This document shows, one piece after another, positions 1 to 9,476 of a stretch of DNA of 64,000 nt. Each line of letters opens with the position of its first letter. Positions within the stretch are counted from its first letter, which is position 1. The translations under genes and the position numbers were made by a program. Under the pieces are notes generated by a model, which had not been told where the DNA came from, did no database searches, and saw only the letters and a list, made by a program, of their open reading frames with translations. This stretch comes from an uncultured Spartobacteria bacterium (GTDB lineage: Bacteria; Verrucomicrobiota; Verrucomicrobiia; Chthoniobacterales; Chthoniobacteraceae), in NCBI GenBank assembly GCA_903882875.1, contig CAIRYQ010000091.1:30198-94197 (forward strand), read 5' to 3'.

Positions 1-2
1 AA

Positions 3-872
3 ATCGGCAAGGCGCTCATCACCGTGCCGAAGCCGATGGACACGAATGTCTTCAGCAAGGAGCAGATCGTCGTGCTGAAAAAGGGCGAGGCCATTTACAA
101 GGAGCTGTGCTTCGCGTGCCACGGGTTCGACGGCAAGGGCATGCCGATGCAGGGCAAGCCGGGCGTGACGATGGCGCCGCCATTCGCCGGATCGAAGACG
201 ATCGCCGGCCATCGCGACGGCCCGGTGCTCGTGCTGCTGCACGGCCTTGCGGGGCCGGTGAACGGCAAGACCTACGAGGCGCAGATGGTCTCGATGGCCA
301 CGAACTCGGACGACTGGATCGCGTCCGTCGCGAGCTATGTGCGCAACAGCTTTGGCAACAGCGGAGCATTCGTGACGCCGGACGAAGTGAAACGCCTCCG
401 CGTCGCGACGAAGGATCGCACGCAGCCTTGGACGCAGCAGGAACTCATGGACGCGCTGCCGAAGCCGCTGGGTGATTCCAAAAAGTGGAAGCTCACCGCG
501 AGCGTGAATTCCGCCGGGTGCAGCGCCGCGATTGATGGCAACGCGACGACGCGCTGGGACACGCATGGCTCGCAGACGCCCGGCCAGTGGTTCCAGATCG
601 AGCTGCCCGCCGAGACGGAAGTCGCCGGCGTGCGCCTCGACGCGGGCAAGTCCGCCAATGACTTTCCGCGCGGCTACAAGGTCGAGTTGAGCGCGGACGG
701 CACGACGTGGGGCAAGCCCGTCGCCGAGGGCAAGGGTGGCGGGACGATCACGGACATCCCGTTTGCGCCGGCGAAGGCGAAGTTCATCCGCATCACGCAG
801 ACCGGCGCGGTGCAGGGAAAATTCTGGAGCATCCACGAACTCTCGGTGCTGAAGTCGGGCGGGAAGCTGTGA
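3..872 (+). CDS. Cytochrome c and discoidin-domain protein, 5' truncated
   Basis: The reading frame is open to the left edge of the window, so only the C-terminal part is present. The GTG at 24 is just the first internal start candidate and is probably not the true start. Counted from 24, a class I cytochrome c heme motif CFACH lies at residues 29-33. A roughly 130-residue F5/8 type C (discoidin, galactose-binding-like) domain follows, with the typical AIDGNATTRW core. In Verrucomicrobiota and Planctomycetes this order is found at the C-terminus of large exported heme proteins that carry propeller or HEAT regions upstream; that the missing part is of this kind is inference. The gene ends 40 bp before a DUF1549/DUF1553 gene on the same strand and probably belongs to the same transcription unit. 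Confidence 0.8.
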   Translation: MGKALITVPKPMDTNVFSKEQIVVLKKGEAIYKELCFACHGFDGKGMPMQGKPGVTMAPPFAGSKTIAGHRDGPVLVLLHGLAGPVNGKTYEAQMVSMATNSDDWIASVASYVRNSFGNSGAFVTPDEVKRLRVATKDRTQPWTQQELMDALPKPLGDSKKWKLTASVNSAGCSAAIDGNATTRWDTHGSQTPGQWFQIELPAETEVAGVRLDAGKSANDFPRGYKVELSADGTTWGKPVAEGKGGGTITDIPFAPAKAKFIRITQTGAVQGKFWSIHELSVLKSGGKL

Positions 873-912
873 TCTAAGCTGAGCGGCAATCGCCGCTACA
901 CTCCATGAAGCC

Positions 913-3900
913 ATGAAAGTCCGACAGACCTCCTCGTTTCTGAGTGCCGTGCTCGCCGCGGCAGCGGGCGCTGCGCCGGTTCCACCGGATCACGCGGAGC
1001 GGATGACGAAGGGGCTGGTGATTTTTCAAAAGGAGATCGCGCCGCTGTTGAAGGAGCATTGCGTGAAGTGCCACGGCGGCGAGAAGACTAAGGCCGACCT
1101 GGATCTCGTGACGCGAGAGGGGCTGCTCAAGGGCGGCGCGGACGGCGTGGATGTCGTGCCGTTCAGCGCCGCGGAGAGCAAGGTGATGAAGATGCTGCGG
1201 CACGAGGAGGAGCCGCACATGCCGGAGAAAAAGCCGCGCCTGCCCGATGCGGCGATTGCGAAGTTTGCCGAGTGGATTGATGCGGGGGCGCCGTATTCCG
1301 AACCGCTGATTGAAGGCCGCAAGCCCGCACGGGATCGCAGCGTGGTGACGGCGGAGGACCGGCAGTGGTGGGCGTTTCAGCCGCTGGCGAAGGTCGCGGT
1401 GCCGAGTGCTCGGGTCTCAGTGCTCAGTGCTCAGTCAAAGCAGCCACATCTGAGCACTACGCGCTGGGCAACGAGCACTAATCCTATTGACGCCTTTCTC
1501 GCCGTGAAGGCGGCGGAGAAAAAGCTCGCGCTCGCCGCGCCCGCGGATGCAGCGACGCTCGTGCGCCGCGCATTTCTCACGATTCACGGCGTGCCTCCGA
1601 CGCCGGAGCAGATTGCGGCTTTTGAAAAGGACTTCGCCGTGAATCCGCAGTCCGCGATGGCTAAGCTTGCCGACGAATTGCTCGCCTCGCCGCGCTACGG
1701 CGAGCGGTGGGCGCGGCACTGGCTTGATGTCGCGCGCTTTGCGGAGTCGAGCGGCTTCGAGCACGACTATGATCGCGAGGGCGCGTTCCATTTCCGCGAC
1801 TTCGTGATCAAGGCGTTGAACAGCGACATGCCTTACGATCAGTTTGTGCGCTGGCAGCTCGCTGGCGATGAGTTTGCGCCGGGCGATCCGCTCGCGCTCA
1901 CGGCGACGGGATTCCTCGGTGCGGGAGTTTTTCCGACGCAGATCACGGCGAACGAAGTCGAGCGCACGCGCTACGACGCGATGGACGACATGCTTTCGAC
2001 GACCAGCTCGGCATTCCTCGGGCTGACGGTCGGCTGCGCGCGCTGCCACGATCACAAATACGATCCGATCCCGACGCGCGACTACTACCGGATGCTGAGC
2101 ACGTTCACGACGACGACGCGCAGCGTGATCGATCTCGATCTCGATTCCGAGAAGAATGCGCCGAAGCTGCGCGAGTGGATGGTGCTGCGCGAACCGCTCG
2201 CGGCGGATCTCGCGAAGCATGAAAAGGAGCTGCACGGGAAATTCGACGACTGGCTCACGTCTGGCGCGGAGATGCCGAAGGGCGCGACGTGGAGCGTGCT
2301 CACGATGAGCGACACGAAGTCGAAAGCGGGCGCGACATTTACGCGGCTCGATGACGGTTCGTATCTCGCAGGCGGCACGAACGGCGGCGAGGACACCTAC
2401 ACATTCACCGCGAAGACGCCGCTGCGGCGTATCACGGGGCTGCGACTCGATGCGCTCGCTCATCCCTCGATGAAAAAGGGCGGGCCGGGACGCGCGGACA
2501 ACGGCAATTTTGCGTTGAGCAAAATCCGCGTGTTCGCAAAGGCGGCATCCGGCGGAGAGGAGACGGAGGTGAAGCTCGCGAAGGCGGTCGCGGACTTCGA
2601 GCAGAACAAGGCGAGCCTGAGCATCGCGTCGTCACTCGACGACAATCCGAAGACGGGCTGGGCGGTGGATCCGCAGTTTGGGAAGGATCACTCGGCGGTG
2701 TTCACGTTCGCGCAGCCGGTGGATTTCGAGGGCGGTGCGACGCTGCGCGTGGTGCTGGAGTTTGCGGTGAACAGGCAGCATAACATCGGGCGTCCGCGAC
2801 TGTCGGTGATCGTGGACGTGGAGCCGCGGGTCGGTGGCGAGACGCTGCCTGCGGCCGTGGTCGCGGCATTTGATGCGTTGCAAAAAAAGAATGCGCTCAA
2901 CGAGAAACAGCGCGTCGCACTTTTCGACTGGTGGAAGCGGCGCGACGTAGGCTGGCGCGCGCTCGATGCGAAACTCGCCGCGCACGACGCGAAGAGGCCG
3001 GTGAACACGACAAAAGTCCTCGTGTGCGCGGAGGGCTACAAGCCGCTCGTGATGCACTCGCAGGGTGCGAATTTTTTCGAGGAGACGTTTGTGCTGAAGC
3101 GCGGCAACACGGAACTGAAGGACGGCGTGGCGACGCAGAGTTTCCTGCAGGTGCTCATGCCGTCGGCGGATGCAACGCAGCAGTGGCTTTGGAAACCGCA
3201 GCCGGGCGCGCAGTATTCCGGACGCAGGCGTTCGCTGGCGAACTGGATCACGGATGTCGAGCACGGCGCGGGTGCGCTCGCGGCGCGCGTGATCGTGAAC
3301 CGCGTGTGGCAGCATCACTTCGGGCGCGGGCTGGTCGCGACGCCGAATGACTTCGGGCGCACGGGCACGCTGCCGTCGAATCCGGAATTGCTCGACTGGC
3401 TCGCCGGCGAGCTCATCCGCGGCGGCTGGAAGCTCAAGCCGCTGCACAAGCTGATCATGACAAGCGCCGCGTGGCAGCAGAGCAGCGCGCGCGACGCTGC
3501 GAAGGAAGCGGCGGATCCCGCTAATGACACTTTCTCGCGACGCGTGCCGCAGCGACTCGAGGGCGAGGCATTGCGCGACTCGATGCTCGCGGTCAGCGGC
3601 GTGCTGGATGCGACGATGTTCGGCCCTGGCACGAAGGATGAGCGCAGCAAACGGCGGAGCATTTATTTCACGATCAAGCGCAGCCAGCTCATCGGCTCGA
3701 TGGTGGCATTTGATCTGCCTGAGCCGCTCGTGAGCCAGGGCGCGCGCCCGACGACGACGGTCGCGCCGCAGGCGCTGATGCTGATGAACGGGCCGCAGGT
3801 GCACGAGTGGGCGGAGGCCTTTGCAGCGCGAATGGAAACGGAGACGGGCGACGATGCGCGGATCGCGCGTGCGTATCTGATCGCGCTCGGCCGTGCGCCG

Positions 3901-4050
3901 CGCGCGCAGGAAGCGGAGTCGGCGCGTGCTTTCGTCGCGGCGCAGACGGCGAGTTACACCGCCGAGGGAAAACCGAACGCCGCGCACCTCGCGCTCGCGG
4001 ATTTTGCGCAGGTGATTTTCGGGCTGAATGATTTCGCGTATGCGCAATAG
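913..4050 (+). CDS. DUF1549/DUF1553 protein with N-terminal cytochrome c-like domain (PSCyt family)
   Basis: This 1045-residue exported protein starts with a short signal peptide (residues 1-21). A planctomycete-type cytochrome domain follows with heme motif CVKCH at residues 50-54. DUF1549 comes next and contains a second CxxCH (CARCH), then a middle domain resembling a carbohydrate-binding jelly roll, then a C-terminal DUF1553. These families are abundant in PVC bacteria and commonly sit beside DUF1501 genes; roles in extracytoplasmic redox chemistry or polysaccharide breakdown are proposed but unproven. The DUF1501 gene begins 30 bp downstream, which fits an operon. Residues about 162-190 are an odd low-complexity insertion encoded by copies of the heptamer AGTGCTC and an inverted copy (1405-1480). 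Confidence 0.9.
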   Translation: MKVRQTSSFLSAVLAAAAGAAPVPPDHAERMTKGLVIFQKEIAPLLKEHCVKCHGGEKTKADLDLVTREGLLKGGADGVDVVPFSAAESKVMKMLRHEEEPHMPEKKPRLPDAAIAKFAEWIDAGAPYSEPLIEGRKPARDRSVVTAEDRQWWAFQPLAKVAVPSARVSVLSAQSKQPHLSTTRWATSTNPIDAFLAVKAAEKKLALAAPADAATLVRRAFLTIHGVPPTPEQIAAFEKDFAVNPQSAMAKLADELLASPRYGERWARHWLDVARFAESSGFEHDYDREGAFHFRDFVIKALNSDMPYDQFVRWQLAGDEFAPGDPLALTATGFLGAGVFPTQITANEVERTRYDAMDDMLSTTSSAFLGLTVGCARCHDHKYDPIPTRDYYRMLSTFTTTTRSVIDLDLDSEKNAPKLREWMVLREPLAADLAKHEKELHGKFDDWLTSGAEMPKGATWSVLTMSDTKSKAGATFTRLDDGSYLAGGTNGGEDTYTFTAKTPLRRITGLRLDALAHPSMKKGGPGRADNGNFALSKIRVFAKAASGGEETEVKLAKAVADFEQNKASLSIASSLDDNPKTGWAVDPQFGKDHSAVFTFAQPVDFEGGATLRVVLEFAVNRQHNIGRPRLSVIVDVEPRVGGETLPAAVVAAFDALQKKNALNEKQRVALFDWWKRRDVGWRALDAKLAAHDAKRPVNTTKVLVCAEGYKPLVMHSQGANFFEETFVLKRGNTELKDGVATQSFLQVLMPSADATQQWLWKPQPGAQYSGRRRSLANWITDVEHGAGALAARVIVNRVWQHHFGRGLVATPNDFGRTGTLPSNPELLDWLAGELIRGGWKLKPLHKLIMTSAAWQQSSARDAAKEAADPANDTFSRRVPQRLEGEALRDSMLAVSGVLDATMFGPGTKDERSKRRSIYFTIKRSQLIGSMVAFDLPEPLVSQGARPTTTVAPQALMLMNGPQVHEWAEAFAARMETETGDDARIARAYLIALGRAPRAQEAESARAFVAAQTASYTAEGKPNAAHLALADFAQVIFGLNDFAYAQ
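1405..1480. repeat. In-frame heptanucleotide/inverted repeat insertion in the DUF1549 gene
   Basis: Two overlapping copies of AGTGCTCAG (1419-1427 and 1426-1434) face a perfect inverted copy CTGAGCACT at 1450-1458. A further GAGCACT lies at 1473-1479. The segment stays in frame and encodes a serine/glutamine-rich linker between the cytochrome and DUF1549 domains. It looks like a short intergenic-type repeat that landed in coding sequence without breaking it. Confidence 0.65.
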
Positions 4051-4080
4051 CGGACGCAGCGCACTAACTTCCATCCGAAC

Positions 4081-5511
4081 ATGAACTCCTTTCAACACCC
4101 TCTATCACGTCGCCAGCTTCTCCAGCGTGCGGGCGGCGGATTTGGAATGCTTGCGCTCACGTCGTTGCTCGATCGTGCGGGCGCGGCTTCGCTGAATCCG
4201 CTCGCGCCGAAATCACCGCCGCTGCGTGCGCGGGCGAAATCTGTGATCTGGATTTTCACGAATGGCGGGCCGAGCCAGGTGGACACTTGGGACTACAAGC
4301 CGGAGCTCGCGAAGCGCGACGGGCAGCCGCTCGAGGGCTTTGACACGAAGACGGGATTTTTCCCCGCGTCGGTCGGGCCGCTGATGAAGTCACCGTTCGA
4401 GTGGCAGCAGCACGGCAAGAGCGGGACTTGGACGAGCGGGCTCTTCCCGCATCTCTCGCAGCATGTGGACAAGATGGCGTTCATCCACTCGTGCTGGACG
4501 CAGTCGAACAACCACTCGCCCGCGCTTTTCATGATCAATACGGGACAGACGCGCATGGGCTATCCGTGCGTCGGGTCGTGGGTGACATACGGTCTCGGCT
4601 CGACGAGCGATTCGCTGCCGGCATTTGTCGTGATGAGCGATCCGAAAAATCGCGGCCTGCCCAAAGGGACCGCGCTGAACTGGGGCGCGGGATTTTTGCC
4701 GAGCGTGTATCAGGGCACGTGGCTGCGTCCGCAAGGCGAGCCGATTGATAATTTGAGGCGCCTGTCAAATCTCAACGATGAGCGCCAGCGCGCGCAGCTC
4801 GACCTTCTCGCGAAGTTGAACCGCGCATCGCTCGGCGACAGCGCGGTGGAGAGCGAACTGTCGGCGCGTATCGAGAGCTTCGAGCTGGCGTATCGGATGC
4901 AGACGGCGGCGCCGGAGGCGTTCGATGTGTCGAAGGAGCCAGAGCATGTGAAGAAACTCTACGGCCTGGATCAGCCGCACTGCGCGCACATCGCTTCGCA
5001 GTGCATGATGGCGCGGCGCATGGTCGAGCGCGGCGTGCGCTTTGTGCAAATCTACAGCGGCGGGATGGAAAACCAGCAGTCGTGGGACTGCCACGCGGAT
5101 CTCGTGGGCAACCACACCGGCTTCGCATCCGAGACCGATCAACCGGTCGCCGCGCTGCTCGCGGACCTCGAACAGCGCGGGCTTTTGAAAGACACGCTTG
5201 TCGTGTGGGGCGGAGAATTCGGACGGCTGCCCGTGTCGCAGAAGGGCGGCAAGCCGGGGCGCGATCACAATCCGCACGCATTCACGGTGTGGCTCGCGGG
5301 CGGCGGCGTGAAGGGCGGCTTCCACTACGGCGAGACGGACGAGATCGGGCACAAGGCCGTGGTGGATCGTGTGGGTGTCCACGATTTGCACGCGACTTTG
5401 CTGCACGCACTCGGGCTCGATCACGAGAAGCTGACGTTCAAATTCCAAGGGCTCGACCAGCGGCTCACGGGTGTGGAGAAGTCGCGCGTGGTGCAGGAAG
5501 TTTTTGCGTAG
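4081..5511 (+). CDS. DUF1501 protein (Tat-exported, sulfatase/alkaline phosphatase-like fold)
   Basis: This 476-residue protein has an N-terminal SRRQLLQRAGGG stretch followed by a hydrophobic run, a plausible twin-arginine signal. The rest matches DUF1501, a family related to the alkaline phosphatase/sulfatase superfamily. Visible family landmarks are FTNGGPSQVDTWD near residue 60, QSWDCH near residue 335 and GGEFGR followed by GRDHNP near residues 375-395. It lies 30 bp after the DUF1549/DUF1553 gene, the usual partnership of these families. The enzymatic activity of DUF1501 is not established. The ATG at 4081 is the only start that keeps the export signal. Confidence 0.9.
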   Translation: MNSFQHPLSRRQLLQRAGGGFGMLALTSLLDRAGAASLNPLAPKSPPLRARAKSVIWIFTNGGPSQVDTWDYKPELAKRDGQPLEGFDTKTGFFPASVGPLMKSPFEWQQHGKSGTWTSGLFPHLSQHVDKMAFIHSCWTQSNNHSPALFMINTGQTRMGYPCVGSWVTYGLGSTSDSLPAFVVMSDPKNRGLPKGTALNWGAGFLPSVYQGTWLRPQGEPIDNLRRLSNLNDERQRAQLDLLAKLNRASLGDSAVESELSARIESFELAYRMQTAAPEAFDVSKEPEHVKKLYGLDQPHCAHIASQCMMARRMVERGVRFVQIYSGGMENQQSWDCHADLVGNHTGFASETDQPVAALLADLEQRGLLKDTLVVWGGEFGRLPVSQKGGKPGRDHNPHAFTVWLAGGGVKGGFHYGETDEIGHKAVVDRVGVHDLHATLLHALGLDHEKLTFKFQGLDQRLTGVEKSRVVQEVFA

Positions 5512-5655
5512 CAATCAAGGTTGGCGCGGCGAGACGTGGATGTCCTCGTTTGTCGCGATCATATGTGACGGAGAATTCAGGTCGCATTCGCCCCTTTTGG
5601 CGCTATTCCTTCTGCAACGGCCTGCCTCACAGTCCGCCCAATCATCCCCGAAGCC

Positions 5656-7821
5656 ATGAAACGTCTCATCCTTTCCGCCTCGATCGCAGCCTGCTCCATC
5701 CTCGTGTGGACGCACCCGGCCTCCGGTGCGAAGCCCAACAAGAAACAGCAGTCCCCGACACCTGCGCCCGTGGCGGCAAACAATGCAAGCCAGCCCGATG
5801 CGACGCCGCTGAAGTCCGAGCTGCCTTCGCCGTGGCGCACTTGGAGCGATCCGCAGGGGAACAAGATCGAGGCCGCATTTTGCTCGCTCTACGGAAATAT
5901 CCTCACGGTGCAGACGCGCGACGGGAAGACGGTGCAGATGTATCTCATGAACCTCGTGCCCGAGGATCGCGTGTTCGCCGCGGACTACATGAAGCGGCAG
6001 CGCGCGAATTCATTTGCGGACGACTACGTGAAGAAGGCGGCGTATCAGATTGATTACCTCATCGGTTCGACACTGGTGGCGAACAAGCAGAAGTTCAATG
6101 GCAACGCGACGGAGGAGCAGTATGTGCGGCGCATCTACCTCGACGCCGTGGGCCGCATTCCGACCGCGGAGGAGTCGTCCGCATTTCTCGCCGACAAGGC
6201 ACCGGACAAGCGCGCGAAGCTTGTGGACAAGCTGCTCTATTCGCCGGGCTACACGATGCACATGTACAATTGGATGGGCGACATGCTGCGGCTGAAGGAC
6301 ACGTTTGGCAAAGGCGTGCCTGCCTTCACATTTCAGGACTGGCTGAAGGATCAGCTGCACGCGGACCGTCCGTGGGATTCGCTCGTGCGCACGATGCTCA
6401 CCGCGCAGGGCAAGGTGTGCGAAAACGGCGCGACCGGCTTCCTGCTCTACGACGCGCAGATGCCGCTCGACGGGGTGTCGAACCTGCTCACGACTTTCCT
6501 CGGCGCGAATGTCGCGTGCGCGCAGTGCCACGACCACCCGCTCGCGGACTGGAAGCAGCGCGAATTTTACCAGATGGCCGCGTTCTTCGGCGCGAGCGAC
6601 GGCATTGATGAAAAGATGCTCGGAGCCGGCAAGAAGCTCGCGAAAAATGGAGGCAAGGGAACGCCGGGACTGAACAAGGGGCTGGTGCAAAAAATCGCGA
6701 GTGCAAACGCGTATCGTCTGGAGGATACGAACAAGCAGCACCTCACTTTTCCAAAGGACTTCAAGGGCAACGATTCCAGTGTGAAGCCCGGCGCGCCGGT
6801 CACGCCCACGCTCATCTCGTGGAGCAAGGCGGACGCGAAGAACCCCGCCTACAAAATCAACACTGCGAACCCGGCGCAGCTCCGCGAGGAGTTCGCGAGG
6901 TGGATGACGCATCCGAACAACCCGCGCTTTGCCGAGAACATCGCGAACCGCGTGTGGAAAAAGGTGTTCGGCCTCGCGGTGCAGGAGCCGGTGTCGGACA
7001 TTGACGATCTCTCGAAGGCGAGCAACCCCGCGCTGCTCGCGCACCTCGCGACGATTATCAAGGCCGGGCGTTTCGACCTGCGCGAGTTCCAGCGCGTGCT
7101 GTTCAATTCGCAGACTTACCAGCGTGCCGCAAGCGCGTCGCCGGATTTGGAAAAAGGGCCGTATCTTTTCCCCGGTCCGCTCGTGCGTCGGCTGACGGCC
7201 GAGCAGGTGTGGGATAGCCTCGTGGTGCTCAGCGTCGGTCCGGATGTGGACAACATGATCCTGCGCCGCGGCGAAGACGAGAAGCTCATGTCGCTGCCTG
7301 GAAATTCGCCGACGGCTGAGAATTTCAAATACGTGATTGACCGGCTGGGATCTTCCGGTGCGGCGATGGGCGGCGGGAAAAAAGGCGGCGGCGGCTCGGA
7401 AAAGGGCCTGCTCGCCGAATACCAGGGCGGCAAGCCGCAGCAGCGTTTCGGCATGATCCTCGCGCGTGCGAGCGAGCTGCCGCAGCCCGCGGCGGAGACA
7501 CATTTTCTGCGGCTCTTCGGCCAGAGCGACCGTCTCGTCGCCGATTCAAACACGACCGACGGCAGCGTGCCTCAGGCGCTCATGCTGATGAATGGCGGCG
7601 CGAGCAAGCTCATCACCGACACGAATTGCGCCGCAGTCGCCGCCGCTGAAAAGGCCGCTTCCACCGATGCAAAAGTGGACTCGCTCTACCTCGCATTCCT
7701 CGGCCGCAAGCCGACCGACGAGGAGCGCCCCGTCGCGACGCAGGCGATGACGACCGGCCTCGGCATGAGCGACCTCGCATGGGCGCTCGTGAACACGCGC
7801 GAGTTTCTTTTTGTGCAATGA
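5656..7821 (+). CDS. SHD1-like + DUF1549/DUF1553 exported protein
   Basis: This 721-residue protein has a signal peptide (residues 1-24). Residues about 58-115 resemble an SLA1 homology domain 1 (SHD1), with the pattern WSDPQGNKIEA then DGKTVQ and PEDR. DUF1549 follows, containing a CxxCH at residues 288-292 (CAQCH), and DUF1553 forms the C-terminal half. Unlike the first DUF1549 protein in this window it lacks an N-terminal cytochrome domain; the SHD1-like module takes its place. A glycine/lysine-rich loop lies near residues 570-582. It forms a pair with the DUF1501 gene that starts 51 bp downstream. The 144-bp gap upstream is the likely promoter region. Function is by family only. Confidence 0.88.
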   Translation: MKRLILSASIAACSILVWTHPASGAKPNKKQQSPTPAPVAANNASQPDATPLKSELPSPWRTWSDPQGNKIEAAFCSLYGNILTVQTRDGKTVQMYLMNLVPEDRVFAADYMKRQRANSFADDYVKKAAYQIDYLIGSTLVANKQKFNGNATEEQYVRRIYLDAVGRIPTAEESSAFLADKAPDKRAKLVDKLLYSPGYTMHMYNWMGDMLRLKDTFGKGVPAFTFQDWLKDQLHADRPWDSLVRTMLTAQGKVCENGATGFLLYDAQMPLDGVSNLLTTFLGANVACAQCHDHPLADWKQREFYQMAAFFGASDGIDEKMLGAGKKLAKNGGKGTPGLNKGLVQKIASANAYRLEDTNKQHLTFPKDFKGNDSSVKPGAPVTPTLISWSKADAKNPAYKINTANPAQLREEFARWMTHPNNPRFAENIANRVWKKVFGLAVQEPVSDIDDLSKASNPALLAHLATIIKAGRFDLREFQRVLFNSQTYQRAASASPDLEKGPYLFPGPLVRRLTAEQVWDSLVVLSVGPDVDNMILRRGEDEKLMSLPGNSPTAENFKYVIDRLGSSGAAMGGGKKGGGGSEKGLLAEYQGGKPQQRFGMILARASELPQPAAETHFLRLFGQSDRLVADSNTTDGSVPQALMLMNGGASKLITDTNCAAVAAAEKAASTDAKVDSLYLAFLGRKPTDEERPVATQAMTTGLGMSDLAWALVNTREFLFVQ

Positions 7822-7872
7822 CCGCAGCGCGCCAACCAAGAACCACGAACTAAGAACCCAAAAACCTCCGCC

Positions 7873-9165
7873 ATGAACAACGACCTCCTCCGCGATCCCA
7901 TCGAACGCCGCTCCTTCGTCGAGCGCTGCGCACGCTACGCATTCGGCCTCACCGTGCTGCCCGCGCTCGCAGGCAAGCTCTCCGCCGCCGAGAAGGCCGT
8001 GCAGGTCTCCGCGGCCGCACGCAGCGCGGGCTTCGGCAAGGCGAAGCGCATCATCTTCCTCGAGCTGCAGGGCGGCCTCAGCCACATTGACTCGTTCGAT
8101 CCGAAGACCGGCGACACGAAGGGCCCCGGTGCCGCGATTTCGACGAAGGCGGACTTCCAGCTCACCGAATATCTCCCGGAGACCGCGAAGATCGCGGACA
8201 AGATAACCGTCATCCGCTCGATGAGCGCGAAGGTCGGCGTCCACGCCAGCGCGCAGTATCTCATGCGGACAGGCTATGAAAAACGCAGCACCATCGTGCA
8301 TCCGATGCTCGGCGCGTGGGCGCAGCACTACCTCGGATCGAGCAGCAAGACGCTGCCCTCGACCGTCTGCGTGAACCGCTCGGCAAACCACGGCAACGGG
8401 TACTTTCCCGCGGCATTTTCGCCGCTGCCGATTCTCGATCCGGATCAGGGCCTCACAAATTCCGCCTCGGCGGTCTCGCAGGACGTGCAGCAGAAGCGCA
8501 TCGGCCTGCTCGAGCAGCTCGATGCGACTTTCGGCAAAAAGATGGCCGATGAAAATGTGAAGGCCTACGGCGATTTCTACGAGTCCACGTTGCAGCTCAT
8601 GAAGAGCAGCGACCTGAAAGCATTTGACCTCGCCGCGGAGCCTGCGGAGCTGCGCGACAAATATGGGCGGAATAAATTCGGCCAGGGCGTCCTGCTCGCG
8701 CGCCGGCTCGTGGAGAGCGGCGTGCGTTTCGTCGAAGTGTCGAGCGGCGGATGGGACATGCACAAGCAGCTTGCCGACGGCATGGAAGATCGCGGCGGCG
8801 ATTTCGACCGCGCATTCGCGGCGCTGGTGAGCGATCTCGATTCGCGCGGGATGCTCGACTCGACGCTCGTCGCGGTGACGACGGAATTCGGACGCAAGCC
8901 GCAGTTCGACGGCGGCGGACGCGGGCATCACCCGCTCGTGTTCAGCACCGCACTCGCAGGCGGCGGCGTGAAGCGCGGCTACGTCCACGGCAAGAGCGAC
9001 GCGAAAGGCTACGAGCCGGAGGAAAAGCCGGTGAGTGTAGGCTCATTCCACGCGACGATTGCCTATGCCGCGGGACTGCCGATCGAGCAGGAAGTGACGA
9101 CGCCAAGCGGTCGCCCGATGACTGTCGGGAACAAGGGCAAGCCGGCGATGGAAGTGTTTGCGTGA
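7873..9165 (+). CDS. DUF1501 protein, second copy
   Basis: This 430-residue DUF1501 protein is paired with the preceding SHD1-DUF1549-DUF1553 gene. The N-terminus RRSFVERCARYAFGLTVLP could be a divergent Tat-type signal ending near ALAGKLSAAE. Family landmarks are GGLSHIDSFD (residues about 75-84), the GGWDMH motif near 295 and EFGRKPQFDGGGRGHHP near 338. The spacing and pairing copy the arrangement at 913-5511, but the two DUF1501 proteins are clearly diverged, so this is not a recent duplication. The substrate is unknown. Confidence 0.88.
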   Translation: MNNDLLRDPIERRSFVERCARYAFGLTVLPALAGKLSAAEKAVQVSAAARSAGFGKAKRIIFLELQGGLSHIDSFDPKTGDTKGPGAAISTKADFQLTEYLPETAKIADKITVIRSMSAKVGVHASAQYLMRTGYEKRSTIVHPMLGAWAQHYLGSSSKTLPSTVCVNRSANHGNGYFPAAFSPLPILDPDQGLTNSASAVSQDVQQKRIGLLEQLDATFGKKMADENVKAYGDFYESTLQLMKSSDLKAFDLAAEPAELRDKYGRNKFGQGVLLARRLVESGVRFVEVSSGGWDMHKQLADGMEDRGGDFDRAFAALVSDLDSRGMLDSTLVAVTTEFGRKPQFDGGGRGHHPLVFSTALAGGGVKRGYVHGKSDAKGYEPEEKPVSVGSFHATIAYAAGLPIEQEVTTPSGRPMTVGNKGKPAMEVFA

Positions 9166-9476
9166 TTCCGCCTGGCGCGCATTTTTGCGTTCAAGTCTTT
9201 TCGTGCAATGATCCGGACGGAACGATCCAAATGAATTGGTCGCCGGGCCGAACTCCTGGCGTCAGGGCTCGCATCGCAACGACTCTCCGTGTTCCCCCGA
9301 TGCGGTTGTCAACTTTTACATTTCGCCGGTGATGAAACGCTGTGCGGGGGATTTTTCCCAATGAGGGAAATGAATCTCGCCAGGGGCCGTTTGGGGAGCG
9401 GACAATCATGTTGCATTCCCGGCGGGCGATTCCACGGATGATGCCGCGTGAATTTTCAACCCAACCGCTGAAATCT
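9166..9476. other. Intergenic region ahead of gluconokinase
   Basis: The 311 bp hold no convincing gene. A small hairpin TTTCCC/GGGAAA (9354-9370) is present but has no T tract. The reading frame of the downstream kinase stays open back to 9342, but the extra residues do not resemble the kinase family. Confidence 0.5.
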
